Below are positions 11,948 to 24,200 of a stretch of DNA of 64,000 nucleotides, piece by piece. A model generated the notes under the pieces. That model ran no database searches. It had not been told where the DNA came from and saw only the letters and a program-made list of their open reading frames with translations. The DNA comes from Pithys albifrons albifrons (Eukaryota > Chordata > Aves > Passeriformes > Thamnophilidae): assembly GCF_047495875.1 (NCBI RefSeq), contig NC_092497.1:57218977-57282976 (forward strand). The letters are read 5' to 3'. The position numbers and the translations under genes were made by a program. Within the stretch, counting starts at the first letter, position 1. Each line of letters begins with the position of its first letter.

Positions 11948-13274
11948 CTCCTTTCTTTCCTTTTGAAAGATCTGTGCTTTGTTCCTAACAGCATGTGGTT
12001 AAGCCTGATCCCTGGAAGCAATGCACCAGTATGACTCTCACCGACAGATTCCAAAAGGAGGAAAGATGCCTGATTACTCAGAGGAGAGATATTTGCAATG
12101 CTCTTGAGGGCAAGCTTTCTCATTTTGGACACAAGCTCTGGCTCGGCTGCCATCATGGCCCATGCTCCTCCAAGAGAAAGTCTATTTGAATGATGAAGAG
12201 AGCAATTAATTTGCTCTTCAACATCAACCTTCACAGGGTAGTTTCAATGACAAAGTTGAATTTAGCTAAGTCACAGAGATAAAGAGGGTATGATGTGCAA
12301 TGGCTTTTCATGAGTAAGGATGCCAGCAATGTAGCAGAGACATAATTACCTAAGAAATGTTTGTTACATAAGACACTTTTCTAGATTATTAAAGTTATGT
12401 TCCCATTACAAAATTCTCTTAGACAAATAGAAAATAAAACAGAATTAAATTTTATATAACTAGAATCCCCATGTAGTAAATTATGTAATCTAATTACTGA
12501 ACTACTGCCTAATCTGTTAAATGAGCCAAAATCCTACATGAGTAAATCTGCTGGGTATTTATATATTCCAAAGCAAATAACCTTGTGACTATGTCATTAA
12601 ATTTGGGAATACATTGCCCTTTAAATTGGTGTTAACAGAATGTTTGTTGGGTTGTGCCATAAATTTCCATAGCATCAAGAATCAAATTACTGTGCCAGTG
12701 TCAATTTTAAATGCATCCCCATGTTGTCTTCTGCCACCTCAACAGGAAGCCCATGGTATGCACATCTGCAACACAGACCAGTGTCATTAGTGTTCTTCCT
12801 GACCTGCTAAAGTCTTCTGACCTGGTAATTGTGTGCTATTATAATATCTAAGCTGTAAAATACATCACTACTATAAATAGCTATGGCAAAATTCTCTTGA
12901 TCTGAGGCAGGATGCCCAGCCACAGTCTGAAACAAACTACAAGCACTCACAGGCATAACAACAGAATATATCTTTCTTATCAGCTTCCCCTGAAAACCTG
13001 GTGCATTTTGTAAACCAGTTAACCCACTTTCCTCAGTTTTAACTGAGGAAGAACCAGGATTTGCAAAAGCACTATGGTGATACCAGTATTAACATAGGAC
13101 ATTTTTGGGAATAGTAAAATCTCTGAATTTTCCAATATGTCTAAATATTCTCAAATATTTATGAGGCATTCTAGCATGAAATGTGGTGAAACTCAGTTAT
13201 GAAGATTTTATTTTCTTTTTCTTAGCCTGTAGACACAGATTAGACCACTACAGAACAGTATTTATGATGTTTGG

Positions 13275-13415
13275 AGAATCACAGACTGTTCTGAGTTGGA
13301 CGTGACCCACAAGGATCATCAAGTCCAACCTTTCAGTCAATGGCCCACACAGGGGATTGAACCCATGACCTTGGCATTATTACCACCAAGTTTTAACCAA
13401 CTGAGCTAAGCTCTA
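13275..13415 (-). mobile_element. TguSINE1-type SINE (tRNA-Ile head)
   Basis: On the minus strand the right end reads TTAGCTCAGTTGGTTAAAAC, which is the tRNA-Ile D-arm with its A-box. A TGGTGGTAATAATGCCAAGG stretch follows (an anticodon arm degraded from AAT), and then GGGTTCAATCCCC (T-arm, B-box). The element continues into a short CR1-like tail with GGATCATCAAG-type sequence ending near 13275. This head/tail layout is that of TguSINE1, a passerine SINE mobilised by CR1 machinery. The same element occurs at 36726-36858. The A and B boxes are mutated, so it is a fossil copy. Confidence 0.85.
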
Positions 13416-13952
13416 GGTAAGTGACATGATACATTTCAAGTAGAGTGGATAGACACATGTTCCAAATTTGTTGTTTTATAGATCTTTAAACACATCCCTT
13501 CAGACTATTCATCATCAAGTTATGAAGGAAGAACACCATGTTCTGTGTTTAGTGCATGTGAGTATGACAGAGTGCTGTACTGTACTAACAGTACAACTGT
13601 GTTTCCAGCAAAGATTTTTCGTTAAGGGAAAATCGCTGCTGTTGATTGCACAATTAGGATGAATTAATTTCAGCTAAATACCCTTTGCTGAAGTGGAGGC
13701 CACATGTTGTGACTGTAACCCTCTCACGTGGATCAGGAACAGGAACCCACTCTATTAGGCATCAGAGGTAAACACAGGATCCTGTCTCCTGGATTGTTAC
13801 TAAACAGACAGCCTGCTTTTAGAAACATGACGCATGATTTTCATTATGTCCTAGCTGGGGTCAAAAATATGCAAAGAGGTGTCTTAAGTGACCCATTTGC
13901 TATCTCACATGGCTGAAAAAAAAAAAAAAGGAAAATATATATCTCATGGTAT
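13416..13952. other. Unassigned non-coding DNA
   Basis: I recognise no gene or repeat here apart from an A-run at about 13918-13930 just before the LTR. Confidence 0.5.
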
Positions 13953-14732
13953 TGTGCTGGTTTAAAGGTAAACCGGCAGGAGAAACGAACCCAACACAAA
14001 AGAGATTATAGGTCAGAGTTACAATTTAATAACAATACTACAATAAATGCAATGATACAAAGAGAAATTGATTTTAAGCCATAAACCCCAGAAGTACAAC
14101 CCAGCACTCTGGGGCATGAAAAGAATGGGGTTACGTCAGCCCCTGTGCTGAGCCCCACGTGGTTCCCCTGAGACCAAAGTAAAAAAGCAGGGAAATAAAA
14201 ACCTGTTGGTGCAGATGACGGTCACAGTCTGGTCAAGAGTGGTGGTCGCAGCCCTGTCATGGTTCTGGTCCTTCTCTGGATGGGACAAGTTGCCCCAGAA
14301 GTCCCCAAACCCCAAGAATATATACCTCCAGGTTCAAGTGGGTACACCCAGTCCCTCCCCCAGGGCAGGGAGTTCCACACTGGGGGATCTGACTCTGTGA
14401 GGCAGGGGGGATTTTGGAATCGTTGATGGCCCATGAACAGACATGACCCCTCAGGCTGGGTGTGAAGGTGCTGATTCCTTCCTGGAGGGGAGTTATCCCA
14501 TCTCTTATCTCACAGGCTTCTTTCACACACAGCTCCCAGCCTGAGGCGTCAGGTGTGCCCTGGGCAGCTGCTGCAAATGGTCTGTCGTTAACAGTTAATG
14601 AGAAATGATGCAGAGGGTGTAGAGTACACAGCTTTGGTCACACCCACATAGTGATAAACTGCTCCTGCCTGCTGAACTAGGACAAGTATATACAATGTTT
14701 ATGCTCCTATGCTGCAGTTTTACCCCAACTCA
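13953..14732 (-). mobile_element. Solo LTR of an endogenous retrovirus (probably ERVL-type)
   Basis: The plus-strand start TGTGCTGGTTTAAAGG is the reverse of an AACCAGCACA LTR terminus, and the right end CCCCAACTCA gives a TGAGTTGGGG start on the minus strand. Inside, on the minus strand, there is a TATATA box (14319-14324). About 290 bp further on lies an ATTAAA polyadenylation-type signal (14025-14030). No internal retroviral sequence adjoins either side, so it is a solo LTR. The flanking target duplication is not clear (GTAT/GAAT at best), which leaves the right boundary uncertain by a few bases. The 3' terminus resembles that of the LTR at 43153-43967. Confidence 0.7.
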
Positions 14733-17149
14733 GAATACAGGAGTGTTTTAAAAAATTGAAATAAGTGGAATATATTTTAATATTGCCTATTTGCTTATTG
14801 TCAAGCAAAAAAGTTAATTAAGAATTAATTTGTGTTACAGTCCTGGTAATTTACTAAAATGTCTTTCTTTCAAAAATCACTTACTTTGAAGGAAGATGAT
14901 ATTCCGATATTCTAATCATTGCTAGATGTAGGCTACAGAAGATAAACATACACATTTCAAAAACCAACATGTGTGGTCCCTAATAGATATACACACTCAA
15001 GCATGACTGTGGTGAGGCGGAAATTACTAAAAACTACAATTTTTGTACAGATATTCATCCAATAAAGCCATATATAGGAGGAGTCACTTCTTGGCTAACA
15101 GAGTTGTTTATGTCTGAAAATAACTGGCATAGCCCCAAAGGCAGAAACATTCACAACTCTCAAGTCACATAGTTTATATCCCTAACTAGTTTGAATTCTA
15201 GTCTTGAATATTGGATATATGCCTTTAATTGAGGCACATTCCTTTTCTTAAATGCCCAGTGAAGCTAAACAGTCCAAGAAACTTTTGACAATGTTTATTT
15301 CAATAATTTGGCCTTTTGGACTCTTTTCTTTTCTAGTAAATTTGTCTTCCACCCATTCCTCGACCAAAAAAAAAAAAGAGCGAGAGAGAGAAAAGATATA
15401 AAGATGTTAGAGAATAACTTAATAATTTCTAGCCATACAAATTGAACTGGAAATGGAAGTGTTTCTTTGTGCAATGGTATTTACCACTCAAGTTGCTTTT
15501 AAATTTTAGCTAAGAGTCTTTGGAACAAGCTTCAGCTGGAATAGAAAGCAGATACATATTTGGTGTAGCTCATTTCTCTCCTCTAAGAAAAGCTACTGAC
15601 CATTTCTGTACCTGTCAGCTACTGCAACCGAGGAGTTATTCCAGTTTTGATTCTTTTCAGGACGTCAAGGCTCTGACTTCCTACTGTGGCAGAATGTTCT
15701 TTTTTCCCCCCTTGAAAATTCCTATTAACTTGAGATATATCGGGGTTTATGATGTTTTTCTAGGAATTTCATCACATAATTAAAATTTTTTTAATCCCAC
15801 CTTTTCTTTGCTGTTTGTTTCTACAACAATACACACACTAAGCAATCTGGAATTGCTCCCTGATTTTTGATCTAGGAGCTTAGCTTTGTGAACTTTCCAT
15901 ACATTATCCTTCTTTTGATTTAAGAAGATACACCACTGAGAGCCGTGGCACTGCAGACAGGTATCCAGGCCAGGTGATCACAGGGGAACCTTGGGAAGCA
16001 CACAGGGTTCCCCAGCAGGTAATCTGGGTGCTGCTGTTCTGCACCACTCTGGGTATGAATACATGTTCAAGGAATAGTCAGCTATTTCTTTTTTTCCCTT
16101 CAGTGGAAAGAATCCAATATTCTGGGTCTCTGTCAGCTGTCACTGGTAAACATTCAGGTTTCATATTTGTTTTCTTTTCTTTGTGTATGGCAGATCTATC
16201 CTCTGGTAGATTGCAATGTATATCTGTTAAAATCAGGGGATTTACACCAGCTTATATCTGGTGAGGATTATCCTAAATCACTGCAGTTTTCTTTATTGGC
16301 TTTAGAGTTTTGTGAACTTCAGAGCATCAAAACATGATATTTGAACAGTATTTACTTATTAAACTACACTAGTTATAATCTTCAAAAGTATTTAAATGAA
16401 AAAGTCTTCATTTTAGATATTGTGACCTCACTCTGTGGCAGTGAAAGGGAACAGGAACCTTTCTGGGCTGTCTTTTACTTCGTGATTCTACATAACTAAA
16501 AGTTTCATAAGCAAGATACCAAGTTTTTACTGAGAAATTACTCATCCAGCTAATAATTTCATTATCTTTATACTACTTTGTGTCAAATAGGCCATATCAA
16601 CGATGTGTTTGTAGGATATGAACAACATCAGGATTATCTGCTCAATATTTCAATTAAAAATACCAAAAAATATCAAAAGAACACAGTTTAAAAAGACATT
16701 TGGAGCATGATAGATTTTCTTTCTGCTGACTGTGTTCATCTGGTGATATCACAGGTGTGCTCAAAGAAATCTGCACAGCTGATTTCCAGAGAAGGCTAAA
16801 ATTGCAATTTAAATTCAGTATAGAACAGCAGCATAACCACATAGACTCACATAGAAATTTTTAATAGGATTCTTGAATCAAATTCTCCACCAGGGGTTAT
16901 AGTTTTGGAGACACAGCAAAAGCTAAGTAGGGATTGCCACATGTATTTAGTTGTGTAACTAACCATACATGCTTGGTCCAAGGTCTGCAATAGTGAGCCC
17001 CCTTGTCCCAGAAATGTGTTCTTTCAAGGCAGTCTGTTTCAGCTTATGCAAGTTGGAGCTGGCCTCTAACATTTCTGCTCCTTCTGAGCTTTAGGAAAAC
17101 CTGTCCATTTATCCTGCAGGTTCATTAGTCTATTAGTGCTATTTATTAT
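14733..17149. other. Unassigned AT-rich non-coding DNA
   Basis: No gene or recognisable element. A short (GA)n-like purine run occurs at about 15370-15392. Confidence 0.45.
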
Positions 17150-17312
17150 AAAATCACAGCCTGTTTGGCTTGAGAAGGTCTTTAAAGACCATCTATTTCC
17201 AACCTCCCTGCTACAGGCAATAATGAGTCCTTCCCCTATAATCAGTGGCTCAAAGCCCATCTGACCTGGCCTTGAACACTTACAGGAATGGGACATCCAC
17301 AGCTTCACAATT
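17150..17312 (-). mobile_element. Short old CR1 3' fragment
   Basis: The plus-strand sequence AAATCACAGCCTGTTTGG is followed by GGTCTTTAAAGACCATCTA-type text and a GGCTCAAAGCCCATCTGACC block. It ends near a GGGACATCCACAGCTTC block. This is the typical 3' end of a minus-strand CR1, heavily diverged. Confidence 0.75.
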
Positions 17313-18509
17313 TAATTATGTAAGTAAAAGAGTTTTCAAACTACTTTCATAATTGGGTCTGGCTATGGGACATGAGCAAGTAAGAGATATTCCACTTCTC
17401 TTTATCAAGATCTTGCTTGCAGTGTCCCAAGTAACCTCCATGGAGCAACAATGTCATTGACATGAGACAAATCTATAACAACTTTTACATTTGTAAAAGC
17501 AAATGAAACAATTTTTTTTCAAAAATAAATAAAAGCTAGTAGTGACAGCATTAGTACAGTCTGGGAGAGAAAGACATGGAAGTAACTGGACAGTTATCTG
17601 GAAAATCATGGGTTTTCATTTGCATTTATAGTATTGTAAGTAGCTATATCTTCAAAAACTCTTTTTCTATTGTAAGAGCCTTTACCATGCAAAAAGCTTG
17701 TGGGCAGTCTGGATTTCTAACATGGCATGTGCAATGCTTGCGCTTTTTCAGGGAGTGAGACCAGGCTTACTTCAAATCTTTGTATTGTGTGAAAAGAACT
17801 ATTATTTCACCTTGAGGAAACCCCACTAAAATAAAACAGAAAGCCCAAACAGAGAATTTTTCTCTTCCAGAACTCTAGTGCAAAAATAAGTGGCCATCCA
17901 TTCAGGACCACTTCAAATATATTTTCAGAGTCATTGAGGACATGTTAAAGCATTTCTCAGCTCTTATAATGTTTCAGATGGCTTTGTCTTCTTTGGGTTT
18001 TTTGATTCTTTTAAGAAATCAATTAGCAATTTTATCAATAGGAATGCTGCTTCAAAAATTAGTATCTGCTTTCTTATTCAATGAAGCCTGCACATTGTAT
18101 GTCATGGGCAACACTTCTCTTGCAATACTTCTTTTATTTCTTACACAAAAGCCAGAGTAAATAGCCACACTGATTCACATTTATGAAAAGAATAATCTTC
18201 TATACTGTTATTTTCCACTGACCTCTCCCCTACGGTTTAAATTAAGAGTTTAATGCTAGGTTAGCTGAATTACACAACCCCACTCCTGCTGTTAATAGAA
18301 TTTAATGGAATGTAGCTACTTTGTTTTCTGATCTCCAGTAAAAAGTTCACAGAGAGACAGACTGTGTTAGTGTCCTGTCACTCTGCCATCCCAAAAATAG
18401 GCCAACTCCTAGAATTTGTGGTCTAATAGAACTAATGTTTTCTTTCCTAAAACTGTGATTATATCTGCGGTGTGAAGAAAAGTTCAAGTTAGGGAAGACT
18501 GACTGACTA
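17313..18509. other. Unassigned AT-rich non-coding DNA
   Basis: I see no gene or identifiable repeat in this stretch. Confidence 0.45.
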
Positions 18510-18720
18510 AAACTTTCTTCTTTTCCTTTTTTCTTTCTTTTTCTTTTTTTTTTCTTTCTTTTCTCTTTCTTTTCTTTTCTTTTCTTTTCTTTTCTTTTCT
18601 TTTCTTTTCTTTTCTTTTCTTTTCTTTTCTTTTCTTTTCTTTTCTTTTCTTTTCTTTTCTTTTTTCTTTTCTCTATTTTTCTTTTTTCTTTTCTTTTCTT
18701 TTATCTTTTCTTTTTTCTTT
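18510..18720. repeat. (TTTTC)n pentanucleotide microsatellite
   Basis: Imperfect TTTTC/TTCTTTC repeats become perfect TTTTC units between about 18565 and 18660 and then turn imperfect again. The plus strand is entirely pyrimidine apart from rare A residues. Confidence 0.95.
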
Positions 18721-18732
18721 TTTCATTTTTTT

Positions 18733-18925
18733 TCTCCTCTCCTCTCCTCTCCTCTCCTCTCCTCTCCTCTCCTCTCCTCTCCTCTCCTCTCCTCTCCTCT
18801 CCTCTCCTCTCCTCTCCTCTCCTCTCCTCTCCTCTCCTCTCCTCTCCTCTCCTCTCCTCTCCTCTCCTCTCCTCTCCTCTCCTCTCCTCTCCTCTCCTCT
18901 CCTCTTCTCTCCTCTCCTCTCTCTT
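18733..18925. repeat. (CTCCT)n pentanucleotide microsatellite
   Basis: About 34 near-perfect head-to-tail copies of a CTCCT unit run from 18734 to about 18904, with a few variant units at the right edge. It lies 13 bp after the TTTTC array, has the same 5-bp period and is homopyrimidine on the same strand. The opposite strand reads as a meaningless Arg/Gly/Glu repeat frame because the unit lacks stops. Confidence 0.95.
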
Positions 18926-19407
18926 CTCTTTGCTGTTCTTTAATTAATGGATCACAGTACAACTTCCTATCAAACATATATGGTATGAGTTGTCATACTC
19001 AATGTAAAACAACTTTCCAAGAGATCTCCTACCTGGAGGTTATTACTACAGCATCACTTGAACACAGAGAAGCTTTACCCATACCATACTTGGATCAGAA
19101 GGCAGACACTGATGCTACCTGAATTTTCTACTGAACCCGTACTTAACAATCAGCTCATGAATGCAAGAAAAATAGTGTAGTAGCAATATTCAACCCACAG
19201 GCATTCTTTATTCTTCCCATTACTTGCTTCCATAAGATTCAAAAAATCAGCTTAAGCACATGTACTGCTTCTACTGATCACTATGCACATACTAATAACT
19301 TTGCACTCAGTGTTATTGTCCTTGCTCTGTCTCCGTTAGTGATTTCTGGGGAGGAGTCCAAGCAAGTATCACTGCATGTTCTACATCCAGAGCAGCCCTG
19401 AACCACC
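18926..19407. other. Unassigned non-coding DNA
   Basis: I see no feature in this stretch. Confidence 0.5.
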
Positions 19408-20510
19408 TCACAGAATCTAAGAATGTGTTGTGTTGGAAGGAACTACAAGGATCATCAAGTCCAACTCCTGGCCCTCCACAAGACCATCCCCAAGAGTCAC
19501 ACCGTGTGCATGAGTGTATCGTCCAAAGGCTTCTTGAACTCTGTCAGGCTTGATGCTGAGAATCACCACCCGGAGGAGCCTGTTCCAGTGTTCAGCCACC
19601 TTCTGGGAGAAGAACCTTTTTTCTAATATCCAACTTAAACCTCCCCTGACTCAGCTTCATGCCATTCCCGCAGGTCCTGTCATTCTTCCCCACAGAGAAG
19701 TGATCAGTGCCTGCTCCTCGTGCCCCTCCACTTCCCCTTAGGAGGAAGGTGTCACTGCAATGAGGTTTCCCCTCAGTCTCCTCTTCTCCAGGCTGAACAC
19801 ACCAAGTGACCTCAGTCACTCCTCATACGACTTCGCCTCAAGGCCCTTCATCATTTTGTTGCCTTCCTTTGGACACTTTAATAGTTTAATGTCTTTCTTA
19901 CATTTCGGTGCCTAAAACTGCAAGTAATATTCAAAATGAGGCTGCTCCAGTGCTGAGCAGAGTGGAACAATCCCCTCCCTTGCTTGGCTTTTCATGCTGT
20001 GCCTAATGCCCCCCAGGACATGGTTGGCCCTCCTGGCTGCCAAGGCACTGCTGACTCATGTTCAACTTGCCATTGACCAGGACCCCCAGGGCCCTTTCCA
20101 TGGCACTGCCTTCCAGCCTCTCATTCCTCAGCCTGCTTTTACATCCAGGGTTGCCCAATCCCAGCTGCAGAATACAGTACTCTTTCTTGTTTCATGATTC
20201 ATAATCTCTCAGCTCTCTGATTTGCCCAGATCTGTCTGCAGGGCCTTCCCTGCCTTTCAGGGAGTCCTCCCAGTTTTGTGTCATCTGCAAACTTGCTCAG
20301 TGTCCCTTCCAGTCCTGCATCCAAGTCATCTAGGAAGATGTTGAAGAGCACCGCGCCCACAACAGAGCCCTGCAGAACCCCACTAGTGACAGGTGACCAG
20401 TCTAGTGTCACCCCATTCACTGTCACCCTCTGTACTTGACCCATGAGCCAGTTGCTCACCCACTGCATCTGTTTATTCAGCTGTGTGCCAGACATTTTAT
20501 CCAGAAGAAA
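19408..20510 (-). mobile_element. CR1 LINE, 1.1 kb 5'-truncated copy with RT remnant
   Basis: The left end carries a CACAGAATCTAAGAATG 3' tail followed by the GGAACTACAAGGATCATCAA 3' UTR block. At the right the minus-strand translation shows [24 protein letters not shown] and a frame with [13 protein letters not shown]...FADDTKLGG. These are the CR1 reverse-transcriptase palm blocks, including the FADD catalytic motif. The normal PQGS has become LQGS, and stops separate the RT from the 3' part. It belongs to another, older subfamily than the 46-53 kb copies. Confidence 0.9.
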
Positions 20511-21209
20511 CCCAATATGTCAATAGAAACACGATACAATCTGCAAAAGAGGATTGACTTGGCTGCCTACAGGTTTCTCCTAAAACATTTCATGACATGG
20601 AAGTGATTTAATAAGACTGCAACAAGTATTTCTTACCAACCTTTGAAAAAACTGCCAAGGTACAAGAACTGCTGTTAGTTGTTGTAATGGCTCAGGCAAT
20701 TATACCCTGTCATCAACAATCTACCTATACTTACAGAACTGTGACTCCTGCTTGAAATTTATATCCGTAATAAGTAGCTGCCCTGATGGAAGTCCTTAAA
20801 GATCTACTGCATGAGGTTGACTGGAGCTGTGTTTGTGTTTGAATGCAAGCAAATACCATTTTGACACAGACCGAGGAATTTAGTACAAGCATTTACACTA
20901 ACATCTGCTCTGAACACAGAGAATATTTACATATAAAAGCATTGTTGAAACATTCTGACATTTGCATTGTTCATACACTTTCAGGAATCTGCAACAAAGA
21001 AACTTGAGTAATGGGATATTTCAAATGGTTGTTGGCTCTAGCAATCCTGCATTCAACCTGATCTTCTCTTAAGGTAGGAGAGACTTTGTGCATCAAATTC
21101 CTGCCTTGAGGTTCAGAGACTTGGGAGATCTAGGAAGAATGATTGTCAATGAAAAATGAAGGCAGAAAAAAACCCCAAACCCTGTTCTCTTGGCTTCTTT
21201 TTTTTTTTC

Positions 21210-21260
<51 letters not shown>

Positions 21261-24200
21261 GTTGGAGTGAGAGGAGGCATATGGCAGGGGTTACATTTTC
21301 TTTAATCTTCCTTTCTGACCAATGTACCATGTACCTGATTCCACTGTCATTTCGTTCTTACACTTTATTTTGATCAGGAGTTCCTCACTCAGCCATGCTA
21401 CTATCCTGCCTTCCTTGCCTCATTTCTTACTAATGGGAACTCAAAGTACTTCGGTTTCAAGAAAGACATCAACTGTCACCTCTGTTCTACTCCTGTATCC
21501 CTGAGGGCAACTTCCACTAATTCCATGAACAACTGAAGGTTTGCTTTCCTAAAATGCAGGGTCTTATGGACAGATAGTTCAATAAAAGAGCAATAGTATT
21601 GGGAGTCTGGCTGATTATCAAATTAGTTATATATCCACAACTGGCTATCTTTATTTTTAGTCTTAGAGAAATGAAGACCTCACCAGAAACACAGTGGAAA
21701 ACAGGGGTAAAATATGCTTTATCTTCTTTACACTGCTTTTGCAAAGCTCAGTTAGTTAGTATTTAAATACTTTGTAATAAACCTAAAGTATTAAGCAAAT
21801 ATTAAATAGATTAATTTCATTTCTTTCACTGCCTCTCTTACCAGTGTTGTAATTTCACTCTTTTTCATTAATTTTGAAGAGGTGATTGACATTACAGCAT
21901 TGCAGGAGCTGGCATCCATCCCACATCCCCCTACTTCTTGACATGGCACACACACTCTTGATCATGCTATATATTTGTGCCTGAAAAATCACCCTCAGTG
22001 TTCATTCTGAGGCTACATTCTTATCCAGAATACTAATTATTGTAATATTTAGCTCTGCCTGTGTCTAATAATTATCTTGTAAGGAACCCACCATGAGTTA
22101 TGCTATGACAAATAGACCTACTTGGATTTTCAAAAGGTGTGGATGCATGACTCAATCCGTAATGAAGTATTTTAAACCTGGCAAAACACTGGCAAGTTTA
22201 CCCTAGATAAATCACGGCTAAATGTTGCCAGTTTTTCAAGGGCATATTTTTCAGTGTTTGTTTCCCACACTTTGAAACATAAATCTCCTTATTTATATAC
22301 AACTGCCACAGCACGATTTTCTCTGGCTTCAAGAACTACTTCTCTGTTCATGTGATTCTGAATGCAGTTACCTTTAAAAAACAATGCTAGTATAGAATAA
22401 ATGAATTCTAAAAGTTAAACAATTGCTGTTTGTTCAGTAGACTTCGATGGCAGACTTTGCCTTGTTCTAGGTAAACAATCAGTTATATATATAGTCAATT
22501 AGGAACATGTAAGCGAAGGACAATTTGACATCACTACGCTTCTCCCCTTATCTTCTTTTATCGCCTGTCTACGGCTATTCTTCTTTCAAGGCTTTGTAAC
22601 AAAGAACGACCTGATTTCACTTCTTTTCAACATGCCCATGGTTACGTTTCTTAAATCTGGGAATATTTTTAGATTAAACTTGAAACGGAGTAGTGGAAGT
22701 ACATCTTAAATGCTTGTAATGTAGGAGCAGCACAGCCCTCCAACAAGCAAAAAGTACTACAGAGACTTTCTCAAAACATTTTAGTTCAGTTACCTGTCTT
22801 TCTGTAAACAGGTATTTTTGCACCAGGAAAGATTAACCTTTTGGAGTGATGTATCTCGCTAGAGACCATGTCTGCAACAAGTCTTTCAGCAAAGCATGTC
22901 AGAATTTAGCAGTGAGCTGGGATCTACTATCAGTCACTGCTTAATACAATTAAGCATAAACAATGAATGTCAACTCACTGTTTTCCTACACCAAATTCTT
23001 AGGAGACAGTTCAAGGATGGAATCTAAGGTCTAGGTAAAATCTACTTCACATTTTTTGCAAGTCTTTTGTTGTTACCATAAACATCTGACTTTTTTTTTC
23101 CTCAAAGCAAACAAACTAACAAACAAAAAGTAAGTACAAGAAAAATCCCAAGCTTTCAGGGAGACCTTTGTAGATGTTACAGAGGAAAAAGGGCAAGGGT
23201 AAGGTTATAGACAAAGAAAGCCTTAGAAGAAATGTAGATATTTTTTGAAGAAGTTATTTGAGTTGGCATATTCAGATTAATGAAAAGTAATTGGATTACC
23301 TGCACTAGGGCATCAGTGATCACTTGTACATATATTTGGCCACGTCAGATTTCTCTTACATTTTGAAGTTCAAAGGTTAGTGTTTATGTAGGATAGCAGT
23401 AAACAATTAGAGGGGACAGAAACAACAGAAAACATTTTCTGTTCTGAAAGTATTAGAAACCATTCTCAGTGACATGTAAAATACGGCAACACTCTGGGTA
23501 ATATGGTGTAATGAATAATTTGTTTTCAAAACATTTATATGATTTATTGTTTTATTTATTAAGTGTTGGCCCAGAAGAGCTAGAGATGAACATCCTTCAT
23601 TTGTGGGAAAGGCATTGTTGTAAACAACAGTGGCCCAAAAAGCTTACCACATCTGCAGTCTATGGAGACCATTCATTGCACACAAGAGTTGAAGTTTTGC
23701 TAAGGACGCCAGCTGAGGTAACTACATTTGCAGCATATTTCCATTCACCTGGATAAAATTAAGCCTCCAATATAAAGGTACTTGTTTTGCAGTATTTTTG
23801 CATTATACCAAGGTATATAAAGTGCATTACCTATAGCTGTGTTATATATCTTAATAATATATATCCATCTCACTGGGACTCTTTTTCTTAAAATTGAAAT
23901 TTATCTTGGTGACTGTTAGAAAAAATTCTAGGAAATAACGATGAATAAAATTGCAGCCTGAAGGAGATTGTGGGCTGATTTCTATCCTCAAAAGAGCTCT
24001 TCAAAGGCTTTCATCCTTTCTGCTGCCAGCATGCTGCTCCATTTGCAAAGTAAAATCTCCATGCAAGTCTCTAGTGTATGATGCAGTCTGTGCTTTTATA
24101 TATGCAAGAGAATAAGGAGAAGGCTTGTATTTTGTTTTTCCTAAAAAAAAAACACACCAAAAAACCCCCAGCAAACCAACCAAAAAAACTGAAGGCAAAA

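Larger units (their letters stand above)
7731..13274. other. Unassigned non-coding DNA
   Basis: AT-rich sequence without recognisable transposons. It holds a T-run at about 8078-8090, a short 11-bp tandem repeat (10774-10808) and a 55-bp tandem duplication (11838-11947). A GC-richer patch at 11450-11720 has no family resemblance. One short coding-like stretch on the minus strand (about 8680-8838) is described in the findings. Confidence 0.4.

Noticed and set aside
18510..18925. CRISPR-like array
   Set aside because: The repeats are contiguous 5-bp units without spacers and the DNA is vertebrate. No CRISPR array is present anywhere in the window.
18723..18977. Minus-strand frame encoding an Arg-Gly-Glu-Glu-type repeat
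   Set aside because: It is a translation of the (CTCCT)n microsatellite, not a gene.
21130..21373. Frames encoding His/Thr or Val/Cys repeats
   Set aside because: They are translations of the (TG)n microsatellite.
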